In this document: piece by piece, positions 27,120-36,931 of the stretch | Layout of the letters: each line of letters opens with the position of its first letter | How positions within the stretch are numbered: position 1 is the first letter of the stretch | Assembly (NCBI RefSeq): GCF_000372445.1 | Contig: NZ_AQUY01000001.1 | Span: 874,824 to 938,823 of the forward strand | Length of the DNA: 64,000 nt | Source of the DNA: Corynebacterium ulceribovis DSM 45146 | GTDB taxonomy: Bacteria > Actinomycetota > Actinomycetes > Mycobacteriales > Mycobacteriaceae | Reading direction: 5' to 3' | Notes under the pieces: generated by a model | The model's database searches: none | Told to the model about the DNA's origin: nothing | Seen by the model: only the letters and a program-made list of their open reading frames with translations | Translations under genes and position numbers: made by a program

Positions 27120-27986
27120 ATGGGCAAAATCGAAGCGGTGCTGAACCTGGAACAAATCGACCTCGATATTTTCCGGGGACCGGTTATTGAAACTAGTCTG
27201 CAGCGCACCTTCGGTGGCCAAGTGGCAGCCCAAGCCCTCGTCGCGGTGACCTCCACAGTTGATGGCGACAAGGACGTGCACTCGTTGCACGGCTACTTTG
27301 TTGCCCCCGGTCGACCAGAAATCCCCACTGTGTTTCTTGTCGACCGCCTTCGGGATGGCCGCAGTTTTTCCTCCCGAACCGTCAAAGCAGTGCAAAACGG
27401 CCAGCCGATCTTCGTGATGCAGGCCAGCTTCCACCGCCGAGACGACGTCGGACCAGAACACGCCGACAAGATGCGCGACGTCCCGATGCCGGAAGATATT
27501 GAACCGGAATACGACCGGCTGTCGCCGACCCAAAAACTGCTGCTGAGCGAGTGGAGCGATTGGGACATCCGCATCGTGCCGCAGGACCAGTTCAAACACA
27601 ACCCTTACACGCCATCGCAGCAGGTCGTGTGGTTCCGCGCGAAGGACCGACTGCCTGATGACGACACCTTCCACGTCTGTACCTTGGCGTATATGTCGGA
27701 TATGACCCTGCTGACGTCCGCCATGGTGCCGCACCCAGGTGTGCAGGTGCAGGAAGCATCTTTGGACCATGCAATGTGGTTCTTGCGGCCATTCCGCGCT
27801 GATGAATGGTTGCTCTACGACCAGGTAGCACCGTCGGCAGAAGGCGGACGGGCGTTGACAAAGGGCAAAATCTTCAACCGCGACGGTGACCTAGTGGCGT
27901 ATGTGGTGCAGGAAGGTTTGACCCGACTGCTGCGACCTGGCGCCGAGGGCGTGCCGACCCGAAACGGGACCTTTTACACCAAGTAG
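27120..27986 (+). CDS. tesB: Acyl-CoA thioesterase II (TesB family)
   Basis: This 288-aa double hot-dog thioesterase hydrolyses acyl-CoA to free acid and CoA. Recognisable are the N-terminal FRGPVIETSLQRTFGGQVAAQAL, HSLHGYFVAPGRP, and the C-terminal SLDHAMWFLRPFRADEWLLYDQ with the catalytic Asp region, followed by RALTKGKIFNRDG. GAGGAGGACGCCAC is the ribosome binding site. The position between pdxS and yebC matches tesB2 (Rv2605c). The physiological substrate is unknown. Confidence 0.93.
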   Translation: MGKIEAVLNLEQIDLDIFRGPVIETSLQRTFGGQVAAQALVAVTSTVDGDKDVHSLHGYFVAPGRPEIPTVFLVDRLRDGRSFSSRTVKAVQNGQPIFVMQASFHRRDDVGPEHADKMRDVPMPEDIEPEYDRLSPTQKLLLSEWSDWDIRIVPQDQFKHNPYTPSQQVVWFRAKDRLPDDDTFHVCTLAYMSDMTLLTSAMVPHPGVQVQEASLDHAMWFLRPFRADEWLLYDQVAPSAEGGRALTKGKIFNRDGDLVAYVVQEGLTRLLRPGAEGVPTRNGTFYTK

Positions 27987-28045
27987 CGGCCACTGGCCTA
28001 CAGTGGGATCTTACAATCGAAAAATTTTAGTTCAGGAGAACTTAC

Positions 28046-28792
28046 ATGGCAGGCCACTCAAAATGGGCCACAACTAAGCACAAGAAGGCTGCAAACGACG
28101 CTAAGCGCGGTAAAGAATTTGCCCGCATGGTGAAGAACATTGAAGTTGCTGCACGCACCGGCGGCGGCGACCCAGCAGCCAACCCAACGCTGGAAGATAT
28201 GATTCGGAAGGCCAAGAAGGCTTCCGTTCCGAACGACAATATCGAGCGTGCCCGCAAGCGTGGTGCCGGCGAAGAAGCCGGTGGTGCTGACTACGAAACC
28301 ATCCTCTACGAAGGCTACGGCCCAGGTGGTGTGGCGGTGCTGGTGGAATGCCTCACCGACAACCGCAACCGTGCAGCAGGCGACACCCGCTCGACCATGT
28401 CGAAGTACGGCGGCAATATGGCAGACCCAGGTTCGGTTGCCTACCTGTTCAACCGTAAGGGTGTGGCCGTACTGCCAAAGAAGGACCTGACCGAGGACGA
28501 TGTGCTGATGGCGGTCCTGGAAGCTGGCGCGGAAGAGGTCAATGACCTCGGTGAGAACTTCGAAGTCGTGTCAGAACTGTCGGACTTGAACGCGGTCCGC
28601 GACGCGCTGAAGGAAGCTGGCATCGAGTACGACTCCGCCGAGCCGGACTACCGCCCAACGGTGGAAGTGTCGCTAGACCTCGAGGGTGCGCAGAAGATGA
28701 TGAAGCTCATCGACCAGCTCGAAGAGCTCGATGACGTGCAGAACCTGTTTACGAACATGGATCTGAGCGAAGAAGTCATCGCACAACTCTAG
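28046..28792 (+). CDS. YebC/PmpR-family protein (TACO1 type)
   Basis: This 248-aa protein starts with the hallmark [25 protein letters not shown] and has the three-domain YebC pattern ([46 protein letters not shown], an acidic C-terminus). Family members were long listed as transcription regulators; recent work assigns several a role in ribosome stalling at proline runs, so function here is left open. AGGAG precedes the ATG. It ends just before a terminator ahead of ruvC. Confidence 0.95.
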   Translation: MAGHSKWATTKHKKAANDAKRGKEFARMVKNIEVAARTGGGDPAANPTLEDMIRKAKKASVPNDNIERARKRGAGEEAGGADYETILYEGYGPGGVAVLVECLTDNRNRAAGDTRSTMSKYGGNMADPGSVAYLFNRKGVAVLPKKDLTEDDVLMAVLEAGAEEVNDLGENFEVVSELSDLNAVRDALKEAGIEYDSAEPDYRPTVEVSLDLEGAQKMMKLIDQLEELDDVQNLFTNMDLSEEVIAQL

Positions 28793-28832
28793 CTTCCAAC
28801 GCTTGTTCGAGCAGTTGTGCTAATTTGAATGT

Positions 28833-28863
28833 CTAGGTGGGCTTTCCCGCCTAGGCATTTTTT
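28833..28863 (+). terminator. Terminator after yebC
   Basis: CTAGGTGGG (28833-28841) and CCCGCCTAG (28846-28854) pair over a CTTT loop with one G-U, and TTTTTT follows at 28858-28863. This is a classic intrinsic terminator. It separates yebC from ruvC and shows that the upstream frame in front of ruvC is not coding. Confidence 0.88.
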
Positions 28864-28894
28864 GATCAGCAGCAGCATAGTGGAAGGCAGGGCA

Positions 28895-29536
28895 GTGGCG
28901 CAGCGTACCGAAGGACAAATCCGAGTCATGGGAATTGACCCAGGCTTGACACGCTGTGGCCTGTCCATTTGTGAAGGCGGTCGGGGTCGAAGCGTGGTCC
29001 CGGTGGCTGCGGGTGTTGTACGCACGCCTGCTGATGCTGAGCTGTCGGAGCGGCTGTTGCGGCTGACTGTGGGTGCGGAAGAATGGATTGAGCGCTACCA
29101 GCCAGATGTAGTCGCCATCGAGCGCATTTTCGAGCGGTCTAACGTTTCTACCGTCATGCACACCGCGCATGCGGTAGGCGTTTTGGTGTTGGCAGCTGCC
29201 CGCAAGAACATCCCGGTGCACATGTACACCCCGTCGGAAGTGAAGAAAGCTATTTCAGGCAACGGCCGGGCAGATAAGTCCCAAATGACCATTATGGTGA
29301 CCCGGATTCTGGGGCTCGCCGAAGCGCCGAAACCAGCCGATGCCGCCGATGCGTTAGCACTGGCCATTTGCCACTGTTGGCGCGCCCCGATGCTAGCGCG
29401 GGAAAAGGAAATCGAAGCCCGTCGCGCTGCGCAGTTGGCGAAGCTGGAGGCTGCCCATGAGAAGGCCCGGCAGGTAGAATCACGTCGGCTGCACCCTGGT
29501 GGTAGCGGCCGGAAAACTGGAGGAGTAACCGCATGA
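28895..29536 (+). CDS. ruvC: Holliday junction endonuclease RuvC
   Basis: RuvC cuts four-way DNA junctions. The 213-aa protein (from GTG 28895, after GGAAGGCAGGG) has the acidic active site: D in [12 protein letters not shown] in [12 protein letters not shown], and the pair in [13 protein letters not shown] basic C-terminal tail of about 40 residues ([24 protein letters not shown]) is longer than in E. coli but common in actinobacteria. An open frame reaching back to 28829 is rejected because a terminator lies there. It overlaps ruvA by 4 bp. Confidence 0.96.
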   Translation: MAQRTEGQIRVMGIDPGLTRCGLSICEGGRGRSVVPVAAGVVRTPADAELSERLLRLTVGAEEWIERYQPDVVAIERIFERSNVSTVMHTAHAVGVLVLAAARKNIPVHMYTPSEVKKAISGNGRADKSQMTIMVTRILGLAEAPKPADAADALALAICHCWRAPMLAREKEIEARRAAQLAKLEAAHEKARQVESRRLHPGGSGRKTGGVTA

Positions 29537-30162
29537 TTGCGTCCTTGCGTGGCGTAGTGCAAGACATTGGTATCGACTATGCCGTTATTGAATGCGGCGG
29601 CATTGGCTACCTAGTCTCCACCACCCCGCGGGTGCTGGGCACCTTAATCCGCGGCGAAGAAGCGAGCTTATTGACGACTATGGTCGTTCGCGAAGATGCC
29701 ATGACCATCTACGGTTTTGAATCGGCTTCCGCCAAAGACATGTTCGCCACGCTGCAAACTGTATCCGGGCTTGGGCCACGCCTAGCCATGGCAGTGCTAG
29801 CAACGCTCACTCCCGCAGAAATCGCGGCAGCGGTTGCCAGCAAAGACAATAAGTCATTGCAGCGAGTTCCAGGTGTCGGCAAGAAAGTAGCGGACCGAAT
29901 GATCTTGGAGCTCAAAGATAAGGTCGCCGGTTACGCGGAGACCGATGCCGCCGGTGTGAGCGGCGGCTCCGAACCGTCAATAAGCCCACAGGGCGCACGC
30001 ATTGTCGACCAGGTGGTACCGGCACTGCTGGGCCTGGGATTCAACGAATCCGAAGCAGAAGTGGCAACCGAGCAGGCGCTCAATGAGAATCCTGCGCTTG
30101 ATGTGTCTGGTGCGCTGCGAGCAGCCTTGGCGCTGCTGGGCCGTGGGAAGGCGAATAGCTAA
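29533..30162 (+). CDS. ruvA: Holliday junction branch migration protein RuvA
   Basis: This 209-aa subunit holds the junction for the RuvB motor. The N-terminal OB fold begins [26 protein letters not shown]. Two helix-hairpin-helix motifs follow ([16 protein letters not shown] and [19 protein letters not shown]), and a C-terminal RuvB-binding helix covers residues 155-209. It holds two oppositely oriented copies of CGTCAATAAGC about 300 bp apart (29666 and 29975); the second forces an ATA isoleucine codon. Confidence 0.97.
   Translation: MIASLRGVVQDIGIDYAVIECGGIGYLVSTTPRVLGTLIRGEEASLLTTMVVREDAMTIYGFESASAKDMFATLQTVSGLGPRLAMAVLATLTPAEIAAAVASKDNKSLQRVPGVGKKVADRMILELKDKVAGYAETDAAGVSGGSEPSISPQGARIVDQVVPALLGLGFNESEAEVATEQALNENPALDVSGALRAALALLGRGKANS
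29666..29676 (-). repeat. CGTCAATAAGC word, minus orientation, in ruvA
   Basis: Exact copy. The gene frame reads SLLT, with a TTA codon. A plus-orientation copy follows about 300 bp later in the same gene. Confidence 0.9.
29975..29985 (+). repeat. CGTCAATAAGC word, plus orientation, in ruvA
   Basis: Exact copy. The gene frame reads PSISP and uses an ATA isoleucine codon. Confidence 0.9.
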
Positions 30163-30174
30163 TGGGGGAAGCGC

Positions 30175-31242
30175 ATGAGTGACGTCGAACGCACTGAGTT
30201 CCGATTCGCCGAATCTGACGAGCAGCGCGCCGTTGACCCCGTGATGCAACACGGTGAGTCCGACGCGGAGCTGAACCTGCGGCCAAAGTCGCTGGGGGAG
30301 TTCATTGGCCAGCCGAAAGTTCGCGAGCAGCTGGAGTTAGTGCTCGCAGGGGCGCGGAGCCGAGCTGTGGCGCCGGACCATATTTTGCTGTCAGGGCCGC
30401 CGGGGCTTGGTAAAACAACGCTGGCAATGATTATTGCGCAGGAATTGGGCACCGCACTCCGGATGACGTCCGGTCCGGCGTTGGAACGGCCTGGAGATTT
30501 GGCGGCGATGCTGTCGAACCTGATGGAGGGCGACGTGCTCTTCATTGATGAGATTCACCGCATTGCTCGGCCAGCTGAAGAAATGCTGTACATGGCGATG
30601 GAAGACTTTCGGATTGACGTCATCGTCGGCAAAGGCCCCGGGGCGACCTCTATCCCGTTGGAAATTCCGCCATTTACCCTGGTGGGGGCAACAACTCGCT
30701 CCGGCATGCTCACCGGACCGCTGCGCGACCGCTTCGGATTTACCGCGCAAATGGAGTTTTATGACGCCTCGGACCTGACCCAAGTGGTCGCACGCGCCGC
30801 CCGAATTCTTGATGTGCCCATTACTGATGATGCCGCCATTGAAATCGCCAGCCGTTCCCGTGGCACCCCACGCATCGCGAACCGGCTACTGCGCCGCGTC
30901 CGCGACTTCGCCGATGTACACACCAACGGCAATATCGACCTTGGTGCGGCGCAAGCAGCGCTGATTGTGTTCGACGTCGACGAGCTGGGTTTGGACCGGC
31001 TCGACCGAGCAGTGTTGTCCGCACTAGTGCGCAACCACGGCGGTGGGCCAGTCGGGGTCAGTTCGCTCGCGCTGGCGGTCGGTGAAGAACCGGGCACCAT
31101 TGAAGAAGTATGCGAGCCATACTTGGTGCGTGCGGGAATGCTCGCACGAACACCACGGGGTCGAGTAGCAACGGCAGCCGCATGGCTGCATCTCGGGTTG
31201 ACACCTCCAGAAGGCACACCAGGTGCATTGAATTTGCCATAA
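30175..31242 (+). CDS. ruvB: Holliday junction branch migration ATPase RuvB
   Basis: RuvB is the AAA+ hexameric motor of branch migration. The 355-aa protein has Walker [10 protein letters not shown] near residue 82, Walker [10 protein letters not shown] near 124, the [18 protein letters not shown] sensor/arginine-finger region, and a C-terminal winged helix ending in [15 protein letters not shown] short acidic N-terminal leader precedes [11 protein letters not shown]. It is 12 bp after ruvA, completing the ruvCAB operon. Confidence 0.98.
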   Translation: MSDVERTEFRFAESDEQRAVDPVMQHGESDAELNLRPKSLGEFIGQPKVREQLELVLAGARSRAVAPDHILLSGPPGLGKTTLAMIIAQELGTALRMTSGPALERPGDLAAMLSNLMEGDVLFIDEIHRIARPAEEMLYMAMEDFRIDVIVGKGPGATSIPLEIPPFTLVGATTRSGMLTGPLRDRFGFTAQMEFYDASDLTQVVARAARILDVPITDDAAIEIASRSRGTPRIANRLLRRVRDFADVHTNGNIDLGAAQAALIVFDVDELGLDRLDRAVLSALVRNHGGGPVGVSSLALAVGEEPGTIEEVCEPYLVRAGMLARTPRGRVATAAAWLHLGLTPPEGTPGALNLP

Positions 31243-31253
31243 ACCGGCGCGTC

Positions 31254-31285
31254 GACTGCCCCGAATCGAAATTGTGGGGGCAGTC
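31254..31285 (+). terminator. Hairpin between ruvB and yajC
   Basis: GACTGCCCC (31254-31262) pairs perfectly with GGGGCAGTC (31277-31285) over a 14-base loop. There is no T-tract after it, so it may be a weak terminator, an RNA-stability hairpin, or part of the yajC leader. Confidence 0.45.
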
Positions 31286-31302
31286 ATGGCACACTGAACG
31301 GC

Positions 31303-31632
31303 ATGGAAATGTTGCTAATTGCCGGTGTTTTGCTTCTGTTCCTCATCATGCCAATGATGCAGATCCGGAAGCAGAACAAGGAACTGCAGAAGGTCCGCCA
31401 GATGCAGACCGAACTGCAGGAAAACGATCACGTTCAAACTTCCTCTGGTGTGCACGGCATTATTAATGCCGTTGCTGAAGACACCGTGGACTTGGAAGTT
31501 GCCCCGGGCGTCATTATGACCTGGGAGAAAATGGCGGTCATTAAGAACCTGACCGCGGAAACCCGCGCCGCTGGCCCTGCGCCAGAAGCTGACGAGGATC
31601 CGCAGGCGATTCAGGACGAAACCGACAAGTAA
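31303..31632 (+). CDS. yajC: Preprotein translocase accessory subunit YajC
   Basis: The 109-aa protein has one N-terminal membrane helix (MLLIAGVLLLFLIMPMMQ), the conserved RKQNKELQKVRQMQTELQENDHVQTSSGVHGII segment, and an acidic C-terminal tail. It belongs to the SecDF-YajC complex that assists protein export. It sits upstream of secD and secF in the usual order. Confidence 0.95.
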   Translation: MEMLLIAGVLLLFLIMPMMQIRKQNKELQKVRQMQTELQENDHVQTSSGVHGIINAVAEDTVDLEVAPGVIMTWEKMAVIKNLTAETRAAGPAPEADEDPQAIQDETDK

Positions 31633-31718
31633 CCTCTGCGCACCTACACTTCGTGCCAGCTCCGGCAAGCGCGTACTGTAGGTGCGCACATTGATGCCCA
31701 AGCAGGAGCTTCCCACAA

Positions 31719-33590
31719 GTGATTAAAGCCAAAGCACGCCGCGGCGGTGCATCGAGTCGTTCATGGCCACAATGGGCCATCGTCGGCTTCATTGCGCTGC
31801 TGGTCTTGGTATACACCTTGATCTTCACCACCGGTGAGAAAACCCTTTCACCAAAACTCGGTATCGACCTGCAGGGTGGTACCCGAGTGACCTTGGTGCC
31901 ACAAGGCCAAGAACCAACGAAAGACCAACTCGACCAAGCCCGCATGATTCTGGAGAATCGTGTTAACGGCATGGGCGTATCCGGTGCGGAAGTTATCTCC
32001 GACGGCAACTCGCTGGTCATCACAGTGCCTGGAAGCTCCGGGCAGGAAGCCCGTCAGCTGGGCCAAACCACCAAGATGAATTTCCGGCCGGTCCAGCAGC
32101 TGTCGGACGTGGACCTAGAGAAGGTCAACCAAGCCACCACTGATATGGCTAACCGCTGGGTCAAAACCGGAATCTTGACTCCGGAAGAGGCCAACACGCG
32201 GCTGAAGGAAGCCCACGAACAGTGGATTTTGAGCCAGAAGGCCCAGCGTGACCAGCTTGCGCAGCAGGGCCTAGACCCAAGCGCCATGCCAGAGGTGGAC
32301 TTTGGCAAGGTGCCGACGGTGACCGAGAAGGCGCCAGAAGAGCCAGCCAACTCGATTGTCGCTGCGGAGCGGCGCGCAGCTGCACTGGACGAGGCTAAGG
32401 CTTCCCGCCAGTCTGAAGACCACACCACCATGTACGCGGCAATGGGCCTGATGCGATGCGGTGGCGAGGGTGACGAAGACACGCTCGACCCACTGGCGGG
32501 CAACGACGACCCAGCCAAGCCACTGCTGGCCTGCGACACCAGCGATGGCGTCGCAAAGTTCCTCGGCGCTGTGCCGCCGCTGGTTGGCCAGGAGAACGAG
32601 AAGGACCCACAGCGACTGACCGGTGAATCTATCGACACTGGCAGCCCAATTTCCGGTGGTCTAAACACTCAGACCGGTGAGATGGAAATTGTATTCAAGT
32701 TCAAGACCTCCGATGCCAACAAGGGCGGCGAGACCTGGTCGAAGCTGACCCAGGACATGGTGGGCCAGCAGGTCGCCATCACGTTGGACTCGCAGATAAT
32801 TTCCGCACCAACTATTCAAGAGCCAACGCCAGCCGGCCAGGCCACTCGTATCACCGGTTCCTTCACCCAGGAAGAAGCCCAGAGCCTGGCGAACAACCTG
32901 CGCTACGGCGCACTGCCACTGAGCTTTGCCGGTGAAAACGGTGAAACCGGCGGTACCGTCACGTCCATTCCGCCGTCACTTGGTGCTGCTTCTCTGGAAG
33001 CGGGTCTGATTGCTGGTGCCGTCGGCTTGGCGCTCGTCGCGGTCTTCATCCTGTGGTACGCCCGCGCGTTCGGCCTGCTGGCCCTGGTGTCCCTTGCTGG
33101 TGCCGGCGCCATGGTCTTCGGTGTGCTGGTTCTGCTCGGCCGTTGGATTGGCTACAGCCTCGACCTAGCCGGTATCGCCGGCATCATCATTGGTATCGGC
33201 ACCACCGCCGACTCCTTCGTGGTGTACTTCGAGCGAGTCAAGGACGAGGTCCGCAATGGCCGTACCATCCGCTCGGCAGTGCCACGGGCGTGGGAACGGT
33301 CGCGGCGTACCATTTGGTCCGGTAACTTCGTGTCCCTGATTGCAGCTGTGGTGTTGTACATCCTCGCCATCGGTGATGTTCGCGGATTCGCATTCACCTT
33401 GGGCCTGACTACCATCTTCGACTTGGTGACCGCATTCCTGGTGACCGCGCCGCTCGTTATCCTGGCATCGCGCAAACCTGCACTGCAGAAACCGGCCCTG
33501 ACGGGTCTGGGCTCGGTGATGAAGGTTGCTCAGCAGCGCCGTGCCGAAGAATCGGCCGCTGAACCTGTCGCTGCCGGCAAGGAGAATTAA
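31719..33590 (+). CDS. secD: Protein translocase subunit SecD
   Basis: SecD uses the proton gradient to help pull proteins out of the SecYEG channel. The 623-aa protein has one N-terminal helix, the P1 domain with LGIDLQGGTRVTL, a large extracytoplasmic region with an Ala/Glu-rich insertion at about 165-300 (typical of actinobacteria), and five C-terminal helices with the GLIAGAVGLALVA and IGIGTTADSFVVYFERVKDE motifs. The GTG start is preceded by AGGAG at 10 bases. It is 2 bp from secF. Confidence 0.97.
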   Translation: MIKAKARRGGASSRSWPQWAIVGFIALLVLVYTLIFTTGEKTLSPKLGIDLQGGTRVTLVPQGQEPTKDQLDQARMILENRVNGMGVSGAEVISDGNSLVITVPGSSGQEARQLGQTTKMNFRPVQQLSDVDLEKVNQATTDMANRWVKTGILTPEEANTRLKEAHEQWILSQKAQRDQLAQQGLDPSAMPEVDFGKVPTVTEKAPEEPANSIVAAERRAAALDEAKASRQSEDHTTMYAAMGLMRCGGEGDEDTLDPLAGNDDPAKPLLACDTSDGVAKFLGAVPPLVGQENEKDPQRLTGESIDTGSPISGGLNTQTGEMEIVFKFKTSDANKGGETWSKLTQDMVGQQVAITLDSQIISAPTIQEPTPAGQATRITGSFTQEEAQSLANNLRYGALPLSFAGENGETGGTVTSIPPSLGAASLEAGLIAGAVGLALVAVFILWYARAFGLLALVSLAGAGAMVFGVLVLLGRWIGYSLDLAGIAGIIIGIGTTADSFVVYFERVKDEVRNGRTIRSAVPRAWERSRRTIWSGNFVSLIAAVVLYILAIGDVRGFAFTLGLTTIFDLVTAFLVTAPLVILASRKPALQKPALTGLGSVMKVAQQRRAEESAAEPVAAGKEN

Positions 33591-33592
33591 CA

Positions 33593-34762
33593 ATGACTGA
33601 AGCAGCTACGACCACCCAGCAGACCCGGAAGCAGAAGAACACGCTGTCCGGGATTGCCGACGGCATTTCCACCTTCAACTTCATCGGCAACACCAAACGC
33701 ATTTTCGTCATTACCGGCGTGATTTTGCTGCTGTGCCTCGGCGGCATGGCGATTCGCGGTTTCAACTTTGGTATTGATTTCCAGGGCGGCACCAAAATGA
33801 CGTTGCCGGCCGCGTCGATTGCCGAAGACAACGCAGCCGATGTGTTCACGGAAGCTACTGGCGTTGAACCGCAGCAGGTGCAGATTGTCGGCCAAGGCGA
33901 TGCCCGCATCCTCGAGATCACCTCTGAGCGCCTGTCCGAAGAGGAAACCACGAAGGCTCGCCTAGCTCTCTATGAGGAGTTCAAGCCACTGGATGCCTCC
34001 GGTCAGGTTTCCCCAGACGCGGTCGGTGACTCCACCGTGTCCGAGTCTTGGGGTAGCTCCATCACCAAGAAGATGGTCATCGCGATGGGCGTCTTCCTCG
34101 GCTTGGTGTTCCTCTACATCATGGTTGTCTTTTCCCGCGACATGGCTATCGCCGCCATCGCAGCATTGGCTGTCGACGGCATTGTCATCGCTGGTTTTTA
34201 CGCCCTGTTCGGTTTCGAAGTCACCCCAGCAACTGTCATTGGTTTGCTGACCGTGCTGTCGTTCTCCCTGTACGACACCGTCGTTGTCTTCGACAAGGTG
34301 CAGGAACTAACTGCAGGTTTCCATCACCAAAAGCGCAATACCTACGGCGAGTTGGTTAATCGCGCCGTCAACGAAACGATTATGCGTTCGGTGTCCACCA
34401 CGGTTATTTCGGTGCTGCCAATTGCTGCGCTGATGGTGATTGCGGTGTGGCTGCTTGGTGTCGGTACCCTTGCTGACCTGGCGTTGGTCCAGTTTATCGG
34501 CATTATTGAGGGCGTATTCTCCTCGATTTTCCTGGCTTCGCCAATTTTGGTGTGGCTGCATTCCAAGCGCGCCGCCGTGCAGAAGCATAACCGCGAGGTT
34601 GAAGCGGAGCGTTCCGGCACTGCGCTTATTGACGGAAGCAGCGACGCAGCATCGGAAGAAAATGATGAGGCGCAGTCCTCGGATAAGGCACCACGCCGCC
34701 AGGTTGTGGTGGAAACTCCTACTGCTCCTGAAACCGGCGGTACCTGGCGTCCGGGGCAGTAG
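33593..34762 (+). CDS. secF: Protein translocase subunit SecF
   Basis: This 389-aa partner of SecD has six membrane helices, FNFGIDFQGGTKMTL in its first extracytoplasmic region, and LSFSLYDTVVVFDKVQE in the fourth-fifth helix area. The final 60 residues are an acidic cytoplasmic tail (EENDEAQSSDKAP). It carries a CGTCAATAAGC copy (minus orientation) at 34624 in the tail. It is followed 2 bp later by the lipoprotein gene, as in mycobacteria. Confidence 0.97.
   Translation: MTEAATTTQQTRKQKNTLSGIADGISTFNFIGNTKRIFVITGVILLLCLGGMAIRGFNFGIDFQGGTKMTLPAASIAEDNAADVFTEATGVEPQQVQIVGQGDARILEITSERLSEEETTKARLALYEEFKPLDASGQVSPDAVGDSTVSESWGSSITKKMVIAMGVFLGLVFLYIMVVFSRDMAIAAIAALAVDGIVIAGFYALFGFEVTPATVIGLLTVLSFSLYDTVVVFDKVQELTAGFHHQKRNTYGELVNRAVNETIMRSVSTTVISVLPIAALMVIAVWLLGVGTLADLALVQFIGIIEGVFSSIFLASPILVWLHSKRAAVQKHNREVEAERSGTALIDGSSDAASEENDEAQSSDKAPRRQVVVETPTAPETGGTWRPGQ
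34624..34634 (-). repeat. CGTCAATAAGC word, minus orientation, in secF
   Basis: Exact copy in the poorly conserved C-terminal tail of SecF (frame reads ALIDG). Confidence 0.9.
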
Positions 34763-34764
34763 TC

Positions 34765-36378
34765 ATGCGTGGTTGGCGGAAGACTGCAGCCGCTGTCATG
34801 GCGGCAGTCTGTGTGGCAGCCACCGCTGCCTGTAGTTCAGAACCGGAGGATGTCGCTCCGGAAGAACGTAACTTCCCGAAAGCGGTAGGCGTGGCAATTG
34901 GCTCGACTCCGCTGACCACTAACGCCGCCACGTTGGATGGCGCAGTCGCGGGCACGCGGGAAGTGATTTCTCGAGTGCTACCTGGCGCATTTTTCTTCGG
35001 CCCCGACGGTCAGTTGATTCCCAACTCGGACCTGCTTACGACTGAAGAGCTGCCTGGAACTCCGCGTCAAATCCGCTACACCTTCAATTCGAAGTCTGCT
35101 TGGTCCGATGGCCGACCAATGGTGTGTGACGACTTGCTTCTGTCGTGGGCGGCCGGATTGCACACGGACCACTTCAATGCATATTCACCGCTGACCGATA
35201 TCGTCACCAAGCTTGATTGCCAAGCCGGTTCCCGGGAAGCAACCGTCACCCTCAAGGACGGTGTGGACGATGGCTGGCGGGGACTATTCCCAGCCGGAAC
35301 GATTCTGCCGGCCCATATTGTCGCCCAACATGCCAACGTTCCGGACATGGTGGCGGCACTTACTGAGCAGCAGCCAGAAGAGCTGGATCGCATTGCCCAC
35401 GCATGGGAAACCATCTTTGACCTAGATCCGACTCAACAGATCGATGAGCAGGTGCAACTGTCGTCGGGCCCATACAAACTATCTAGTTTCGCCGAACACG
35501 GCGGGCTGCTGTTGGTGCCTAATGAGCACTGGTGGGGCGATAAGCCGCATATTGAACAAATTATGATGTGGCCACGCAATGCGAACTATGCGCAGTTGCG
35601 GGAGGAAAGGAAGCTGCATCTGGCTGATTTGCATGGCGGGGAAGAGGCCGAGTGGGCAGCACCTGCGGAGAACTTGCCAGCGATGAAGACCGTGACGCGG
35701 ACCGGCACGCTGATTGATCAGCTCACCATTTCTGATGTCGGCACATTAGCGACGCCGGAGGCACGGTTGGCATTTAATGCCTGCCTGGACCGGGAGAAAG
35801 TTGCGGCGGCATCGGGCAGTGTTGCCGGAGTGGACGTAAAGCCAGCCGCAACACGGTTGCTGCCTGGTGACCATCCGGCATTCGGTAACGTGAAGCAGCT
35901 CGAGCAGGCTTACCTGCATGCTGATGCCGCTGCGGCGCAGCCACTAGCTGGATCGACTATCCGAGTGGCGTACCACGACAGTGATGCCCGGTATGCTGCA
36001 ATGGTGAAGTCGATGGCGGATAGTTGCGCAGAACATGGCATCACCGTGGTGGATGTCACCAAAGAACTTGGTGACAAAGCTGACCTGTCAGCGCTTAAAG
36101 ACGCACCGAAAGCCGATGCCTTCTTGCACGCAATTAACCCGGACCTAGTGTTCCAAGGCATCGGTACCCGTCAGGGCACTGTGCATGCTGACCTCGGGCC
36201 ACGGGAAGCTCTCATTGAGGCGGAGAAAGCGCTGTGGGATACAGTCCCGACCATTCCGCTATCAGTTCAACCGAGGACGTTTGTGACCTCGGACCGAGTA
36301 GGTAACGTAGTAATTAACACTAGCGAGTCCGGTTTAGGCTGGAATATGGACCGCTGGACCGACAGTGAAAGTGAGTAG
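34765..36378 (+). CDS. Family 5 (DppA/OppA-type) solute-binding lipoprotein, orphan
   Basis: The 537-aa lipoprotein has lipobox ATAAC (Cys near residue 23) and a peptide-binding-protein fold: [10 protein letters not shown]-like start, [36 protein letters not shown], and [11 protein letters not shown]-type strands. There are no permease or ATPase genes near it. The location between secF and apt matches mycobacterial Rv2585c, so the orphan state is ancestral. Its ligand is unknown; an envelope rather than import role is possible. The apt start follows within 5 bp. Confidence 0.87.
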   Translation: MRGWRKTAAAVMAAVCVAATAACSSEPEDVAPEERNFPKAVGVAIGSTPLTTNAATLDGAVAGTREVISRVLPGAFFFGPDGQLIPNSDLLTTEELPGTPRQIRYTFNSKSAWSDGRPMVCDDLLLSWAAGLHTDHFNAYSPLTDIVTKLDCQAGSREATVTLKDGVDDGWRGLFPAGTILPAHIVAQHANVPDMVAALTEQQPEELDRIAHAWETIFDLDPTQQIDEQVQLSSGPYKLSSFAEHGGLLLVPNEHWWGDKPHIEQIMMWPRNANYAQLREERKLHLADLHGGEEAEWAAPAENLPAMKTVTRTGTLIDQLTISDVGTLATPEARLAFNACLDREKVAAASGSVAGVDVKPAATRLLPGDHPAFGNVKQLEQAYLHADAAAAQPLAGSTIRVAYHDSDARYAAMVKSMADSCAEHGITVVDVTKELGDKADLSALKDAPKADAFLHAINPDLVFQGIGTRQGTVHADLGPREALIEAEKALWDTVPTIPLSVQPRTFVTSDRVGNVVINTSESGLGWNMDRWTDSESE

Positions 36379-36382
36379 GAAT

Positions 36383-36931
36383 ATGGCCTACGCTGATGTG
36401 CAATTAGCTTTGCAGGACTTGATTCGGAAAGTTCCGGACTTCCCAATGCCCGGCGTCGTTTTTGAAGACCTGACCCCCGTGCTCGCTGACGCTGACGGAT
36501 TCCGGCTCGTCACCACAGCTCTTGCCGAAGAAGCACAACGCTACGGCTGCGATATTATCGCCGGTCTTGACGCCCGCGGTTTCCTACTTGGCGCAGCTGT
36601 CGCCCACGAACTTGGCCTCGGCGTATTGGCCGTGCGTAAACAGGGCAAACTGCCACCATCGGTCCTCACCGAAGAATATGACTTGGAATACGGCTCGGCG
36701 GCACTGGAGATACCATCTACTGGTGTGACCGTCGCAGGCAAACGAGTCGTCATTATTGATGACGTGTTAGCAACTGGCGGCACCATGGCCGCGGCGAAAA
36801 ACCTGATGGAACGCGGCGGCGGAATCGTCACCGGTACCGCAGTGGTTATTGAAGTGCCTGGCCTTGGTGGCCGCGAACGCCTAGAGCCAACCCCAGTGTC
36901 AGTACTGAAAGAGGCCGTGAATGGCCAATGA
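36383..36931 (+). CDS. apt: Adenine phosphoribosyltransferase
   Basis: Apt salvages adenine to AMP with PRPP. The 182-aa protein (ATG 36383 after TAGGAAT) shows [34 protein letters not shown], a flexible EEYDLEYG loop and the PRPP motif [17 protein letters not shown] near residue 127. Six more codons could be read upstream but would overlap the lipoprotein gene without a better ribosome binding site. It overlaps rel by 11 bp. Confidence 0.95.
   Translation: MAYADVQLALQDLIRKVPDFPMPGVVFEDLTPVLADADGFRLVTTALAEEAQRYGCDIIAGLDARGFLLGAAVAHELGLGVLAVRKQGKLPPSVLTEEYDLEYGSAALEIPSTGVTVAGKRVVIIDDVLATGGTMAAAKNLMERGGGIVTGTAVVIEVPGLGGRERLEPTPVSVLKEAVNGQ

Noticed and set aside
26070-27770. 566-codon open frame on the minus strand over pdxS and tesB
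   Set aside because: It spans two strongly conserved genes and an intergenic gap, and its translation is rich in Cys, His and Trp as expected of antisense noise.
27990-28006. CCACTG/CAGTGG hairpin after tesB as a terminator
   Set aside because: The stem is only 6 bp and no T-run follows.
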